DNA of 64,000 nt, taken from NCBI RefSeq assembly GCF_900128455.1, contig NZ_LT635783.1, forward strand, positions 1,824,919 through 1,888,918. Reading direction: 5' to 3'. A program made the position numbers and the translations under genes. This document shows, piece after piece, positions 61,110-64,000 of this stretch. The notes beneath the pieces were generated by a model. The model worked only from the letters and a program-made list of their open reading frames with translations. It searched no databases and was not told the origin of the DNA. This DNA is from Bacteroides mediterraneensis. GTDB taxonomy: Bacteria > Bacteroidota > Bacteroidia > Bacteroidales > Bacteroidaceae. Positions within the stretch are counted from its first letter, which is position 1. Each line of letters starts with the position of its first letter.

Positions 61110-61376
61110 ATGAATCGGATGCAACAGAATGTAAGAAAGGAGGCCGGCGCGGAAGAGGAAGCGGGCTTCTGTCTGCGGGTGTACCGCAAAAACGAACTGG
61201 CGCGGCTCTATTTCCCGCAGGCGGACAAAAAGGGGGCTTTGCAGGGATTGTCGCGCTGGATAAAACATTGCGCGGAACTGGAAAAAGCGCTCGAAGCGGC
61301 GGGCTACGACAAAAACCGGAAGTTTTATCTCAAGCCGGAAGTGGCGCTCATCGTAAAATTTTTAGGCGAGCCGTGA
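61110..61376 (+). CDS. DUF4248 family protein
   Basis: An 88-residue protein close to DUF4248: FCLRVYRKNELARLYFPQ, then LQGLSRWIKHCAELEKAL, KNRKFYLKPEVALIVKFLGEP. These small Bacteroidetes proteins often lie near DnaB-like and DNA-binding genes beside capsule or mobile regions. Function unknown. A hairpin follows the stop directly. Confidence 0.8.
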   Translation: MNRMQQNVRKEAGAEEEAGFCLRVYRKNELARLYFPQADKKGALQGLSRWIKHCAELEKALEAAGYDKNRKFYLKPEVALIVKFLGEP

Positions 61377-61397
61377 AAAAGTCGCGGAGCGGCTTTT
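61377..61397 (+). terminator. Hairpin after the DUF4248 gene
   Basis: AAAAGTCGC pairs with GCGGCTTTT (one G-U pair) around a GGA loop, right after the stop codon. Confidence 0.55.
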
Positions 61398-61877
61398 ACG
61401 GCCTTTCTCTCAAAATTTCCGGACTTTTAAAGGGTGGGAGTTAATTAATATAATAATGGAGGGCGCGGGACCCTGTGAGCAAACCCTGACCCAAAATTTG
61501 TTAATTCGTAAGTTAATGCCTTGTGGGTTAGTGAGTTGGGTGGTGCGGACTTTTTTGCGAACCCTTGCAGGTTTTTCCGGCGGGAAAAACGGGGCCCCGG
61601 AGGCGGCGGAGCTCCCTTGTCCTAAAGTAAAATTTTTCTTGAAAAAAACTGGAAAAATATTTTCATATTAGAAAAAGTTTGTCAATCTTTGCAAGCGCAA
61701 ACGGAAATCAACTGGTTTCCGGTATGCATGAAAGTGTTTCATAAAAACGCTTTCTGAGTTCGAAGTATAACTGATTGTCTTTCTGGACGTGTCGTTTTGT
61801 GACATAAATCCGGCAAAAGAAAAACACAGCACATTTCGATATTAGGCTTATCTATGCTCTAATTTAAATAAAATAAC
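61398..61877 (+). other. Leader/intergenic region with two hairpins, no gene seen
   Basis: 480 bp without a supported gene. A 71-codon frame at 61456 has no family features. Near the right end two successive hairpins can form: CGGAAA (61712) with TTTCCG (61726), and GAAAGTGTTT (61730) with AAACGCTTTC (61745), the second with one G-U pair. They could belong to the leader of the following gene. Confidence 0.5.
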
Positions 61878-62516
61878 ATGAAAATTATTAAAACTTTGTA
61901 CTCGAAGTTCACGAGAATCGGAACGGAGGGTTATCTGGTGGTGCCAAGGGCTTTGTTGAATGAAGTACTCAACGTGGATGGACCGTTCACGCTGCCTCAG
62001 GCTTATTTGTATCTGTTTGTACGTAGCGCATTCTGCGACCAGCCGAAGGAGGGGTTGAAGAGGGGGCAGCTGAAGTTTACCGCGAGCGAACTGGCGGAGT
62101 GTTTCCAATGGTCGCCGTGGCTGGTGAGGCGGTTCCTCTACAACCTGCGCAGAATGGGAGTGGTGGAGCTGGACATGGTGCCGGGCGTGAAGTCGATAAT
62201 GACGATGAATTTCTACGATGCGCTGACCGGGGGCAAGGGTGAGCCGCTCACCACGGAGGAACGGAGGGACTGCCATGCGTTCTGGAAGCAGTATTACGGG
62301 CTGCTCGACCGGAAGGCGTCGGACTTTTATGCCACTACCCTGGAATGGGGGCGGCTGACGGAGAAGGAACGGCGGATGGCGATGAAGAACATGGTGGATT
62401 ATTTCCGCTCGCTGAACGACATCCAGTATGTGAAATCTGCGCCGAATTATTTGAAATACAAGGCGTTTTTGATGCCGGAAGATATTGATGACTATTTAAA
62501 AACCAATAAGAAATAA
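61878..62516 (+). CDS. Hypothetical protein upstream of dnaB-like gene
   Basis: A 212-residue protein with no recognised family. Parts that recall DNA-binding helices are FTASELAECFQWSPWLVRRF followed by LYNLRRMGVVELDMV (about 69-103), a winged-helix-like pattern, as in replication or regulation proteins. The C-terminal half is helical and charged (LTEKERRMAMKNMVDYF). It is 3 bp before the DnaB-like gene, so the two are co-translated. A role in loading the helicase is a guess. Confidence 0.65.
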   Translation: MKIIKTLYSKFTRIGTEGYLVVPRALLNEVLNVDGPFTLPQAYLYLFVRSAFCDQPKEGLKRGQLKFTASELAECFQWSPWLVRRFLYNLRRMGVVELDMVPGVKSIMTMNFYDALTGGKGEPLTTEERRDCHAFWKQYYGLLDRKASDFYATTLEWGRLTEKERRMAMKNMVDYFRSLNDIQYVKSAPNYLKYKAFLMPEDIDDYLKTNKK

Positions 62517-62519
62517 GAT

Positions 62520-63845
62520 ATGAAGGGAAAGGAGATTAGACAGAATGAGAAAATGGGTTTGGAAATGAACCTGTTGCATGCAGACGAAGTGGAAAGTGCC
62601 GTACTGGGAGCCGTGATGCTGGAGCCGGTGTCGCTCCGCGAAGTGGAGGGATTTGTGCGCGCGGAGATGTTTTACCAGCAGAAGCACCGCTATATGTGGA
62701 TGGCCATCGAATCGCTGGTGGCCAAGGGGCTGGAGCCGGACATCATCATGGTGACGCAGGAACTGGCGATGATGGGCAAGCTGGAAGAGGCGGGGGGTGC
62801 CTACGAGGTGACGCTCAAGACGGCGAACCTGGCCAGCTCGGCGCACTTGTGGGAGCATGTGCGGGTGTTGTATGAGTTCTACCTACGGCGTTCCATCGCG
62901 GAGTGTCTGCTGCGCCGCCTGGGCGAGACGGCCGACCGGACGGAGGATGTGTATGAGGTGCTCACGGAGCTGATGGACGACCTGGAACGCCTGAAGGAGG
63001 GTTCGCCGCTGGAGGAGCATCTGCTGGACATGAAGCGGGTGATGCAGAAGACGTGTGAGCGCATCCGCGACCGGGTGGGCCGGAGTGTGAACGGGGTGTC
63101 GGGCATCCCGTCGGGAATTCCGGAACTGGACCGCATGACGGGCGGATGGCAGCCGGGCAACCTGATTTTCACGGCGGGAAGACCGGGTATGGGCAAGACG
63201 CAGCTGGGACTGAAGTTCGCGTTGCACGCGGCGGAAAGGGGCTACAGGGTGCTTTTCTATACGCTGGAGATGATGAGCGAGGAAGTGGGCGAACGGGTGC
63301 TGATGATGCGGGCGCCGGAACTTTACCGGAAGGTGAGGGGCGGATATACGTCGGAAAAGGAGGTGGACGACTTGTGCCAGGTGGGCGACGAGGTGGCGGA
63401 ATGCCGGCTGATGGTGGACGACACGCCGTATGTGAGCATCGAACGGCTGTGCGCGGGGGCCAAGACGGTGAAGTCGCGCTGGGGACTGGATTTGGTGGTG
63501 GTGGACTACTTGCAGCTGGTGGGCAGCACGCCCCGGGCGGGACGTACCCGCGAGCAGGAGGTGGCGGAGTGTTCGCGCCGGCTGAAGGCGCTGGCCCGTT
63601 CGCTGGAATGCCCGGTCATCGTGGCGAGCCAGTTGAACCGCCAGGTGGAGCAGACGTTCGACCACCGTCCGGAACTGAAGCATCTGCGCGAGAGCGGGGC
63701 CATTGAGCAGGATGCCGACCTGGTAATCATGCTGCACCGCAACGAGCGTGGGGGCGACCCGAAACGCTGCGGACTGATTGTGGCGAAAAACCGTCACGGG
63801 GAGGCGAGCCAGCCGAACGCGAGCGTGGAGGTGGACTTGTTCTGA
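62520..63845 (+). CDS. DnaB-like replicative helicase paralogue
   Basis: A 441-residue DnaB-type helicase. The N-terminal helical domain is present (DEVESAVLGAVMLEPVSLRE), a linker near 150-180, then RecA-like core: ELDRMTGGWQPGNLIFTAG, Walker A GRPGMGKTQLGLKFALHAA, Walker B LVVVDYLQLVG, and ASQLNRQVEQ...LRESGAIEQDADLVIMLHR. Compared with the chromosomal DnaB it is a little short. With the helix-rich gene before it, it may serve a mobile or accessory replicon, or be a Bacteroidetes paralogue found by capsule loci. Confidence 0.9.
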   Translation: MKGKEIRQNEKMGLEMNLLHADEVESAVLGAVMLEPVSLREVEGFVRAEMFYQQKHRYMWMAIESLVAKGLEPDIIMVTQELAMMGKLEEAGGAYEVTLKTANLASSAHLWEHVRVLYEFYLRRSIAECLLRRLGETADRTEDVYEVLTELMDDLERLKEGSPLEEHLLDMKRVMQKTCERIRDRVGRSVNGVSGIPSGIPELDRMTGGWQPGNLIFTAGRPGMGKTQLGLKFALHAAERGYRVLFYTLEMMSEEVGERVLMMRAPELYRKVRGGYTSEKEVDDLCQVGDEVAECRLMVDDTPYVSIERLCAGAKTVKSRWGLDLVVVDYLQLVGSTPRAGRTREQEVAECSRRLKALARSLECPVIVASQLNRQVEQTFDHRPELKHLRESGAIEQDADLVIMLHRNERGGDPKRCGLIVAKNRHGEASQPNASVEVDLF

Positions 63846-63919
63846 GTCTTTTCCGGATTTTATCTCTTCGAATGTCGTCACAGGTCGTCGTATTTCTACT
63901 TGCCGGGAAGCGGAGGCAG

Positions 63920-63927
63920 TATCTTTG
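63920..63927 (+). promoter_or_regulatory. -7 box for a gene beyond the window
   Basis: TATCTTTG matches TAnnTTTG, with TTG at 63900-63902 as a possible -33 element. The downstream gene is outside the window. Confidence 0.4.
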
Positions 63928-63945
63928 TCTCAGTAACGAAAAACA

Positions 63946-63994
63946 ATGAATAATGAATAATGAAGAATGAAAAATGAATAATGAGGAATGGGCG
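63946..63994. repeat. Heptanucleotide repeat tract, third copy
   Basis: Units of 7 bp: AATGAAT twice, AATGAAG, AATGAAA, AATGAAT, AATGAGG and AATGGGC. It is related to the left half of the tract at 37792, which also begins AATGAAT, AATGAAC. It may continue past the window end. Confidence 0.65.
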
Positions 63995-64000
63995 CGCGTT

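Noticed and set aside
61456-61671. 71-codon frame in the gap before the helix-rich gene
   Set aside because: No family match, odd composition, and it crosses hairpin-like DNA.

Overview
This window looks like a chromosomal segment of a gut Bacteroidales, most likely Bacteroides or Phocaeicola. The evidence is the bifunctional Fkp fucokinase/GDP-fucose pyrophosphorylase, a Ser-type sulfatase, Wzi/Wza/Wzc-type capsule genes, DUF4248 and DUF5063 proteins, and many upstream sites matching the Bacteroidetes -7 box TAnnTTTG. The species cannot be fixed from the sequence alone. No rRNA, tRNA or CRISPR array was seen.

Layout. (1) 1-5.9 kb: housekeeping genes: a metallophosphoesterase lipoprotein cut by the window edge, a cupin, flavodoxin with DUF2023, an exported hydroxyisourate hydrolase, an overlapping DUF454-pabB-pabC folate operon and a pyridoxamine-type kinase. 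(2) 5.9-11.3 kb: an accessory island. It holds a 22-bp-period palindrome array, a decayed gene, an XRE regulator, an unknown 190-residue gene, and a DpnII-type restriction-modification operon (two adenine methyltransferases around the GATC endonuclease). A broken nuclease-like remnant follows. (3) 11.3-28.2 kb: Fic protein, DbpA-like helicase, a serC-serA-DUF1015 operon, sulfatase, YigZ-family protein (3' end duplicated in tandem), two L,D-transpeptidase-like genes, a LolA-like carrier, FtsK, DUF5063, a DEDDy exonuclease and an RlmI-type methyltransferase. (4) 28.2-61 kb: surface polysaccharide region. (5) 61-64 kb: DUF4248, an unknown helix-rich protein and a DnaB-like helicase.

How the polysaccharide region works. 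The main operon reads on the minus strand from a promoter near 60.77 kb to a strong terminator at 40.8 kb. Its order is export lipoprotein (Wza), tyrosine autokinase (Wzc), glycosyltransferase, flippase (Wzx), polymerase (Wzy), two glycosyltransferases, an acyltransferase, CDP-glucose synthesis (rfbF, rfbG), a reductase/epimerase, a cupin, a glycosyltransferase, a PssD/PssE pair and UDP-glucose dehydrogenase. Downstream lie gmd-fcl (GDP-fucose from GDP-mannose), a mutarotase, fkp (GDP-fucose by salvage) and a second UDP-glucose dehydrogenase. Then come a PagL-like deacylase, a Wzi-type protein, a lipoprotein, the initiating phosphoglycosyltransferase and a HAD phosphatase. The expected product is a capsule or O-antigen-like glycan with glucuronate, a CDP-derived deoxysugar and probably fucose.

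Most notable. Three arrays sit at distant loci, each with exactly five 16-bp palindrome-like units at an exact 22-bp period; one lies just upstream of the capsule promoter. A 2823-bp IS21-family element has cleanly split the acyltransferase (5-bp target duplication; removal restores the frame). Two near-identical UDP-glucose dehydrogenase genes in direct orientation bracket the fucose cassette. A perfect 10-bp inverted repeat lies between the restriction-modification promoter and its first gene.
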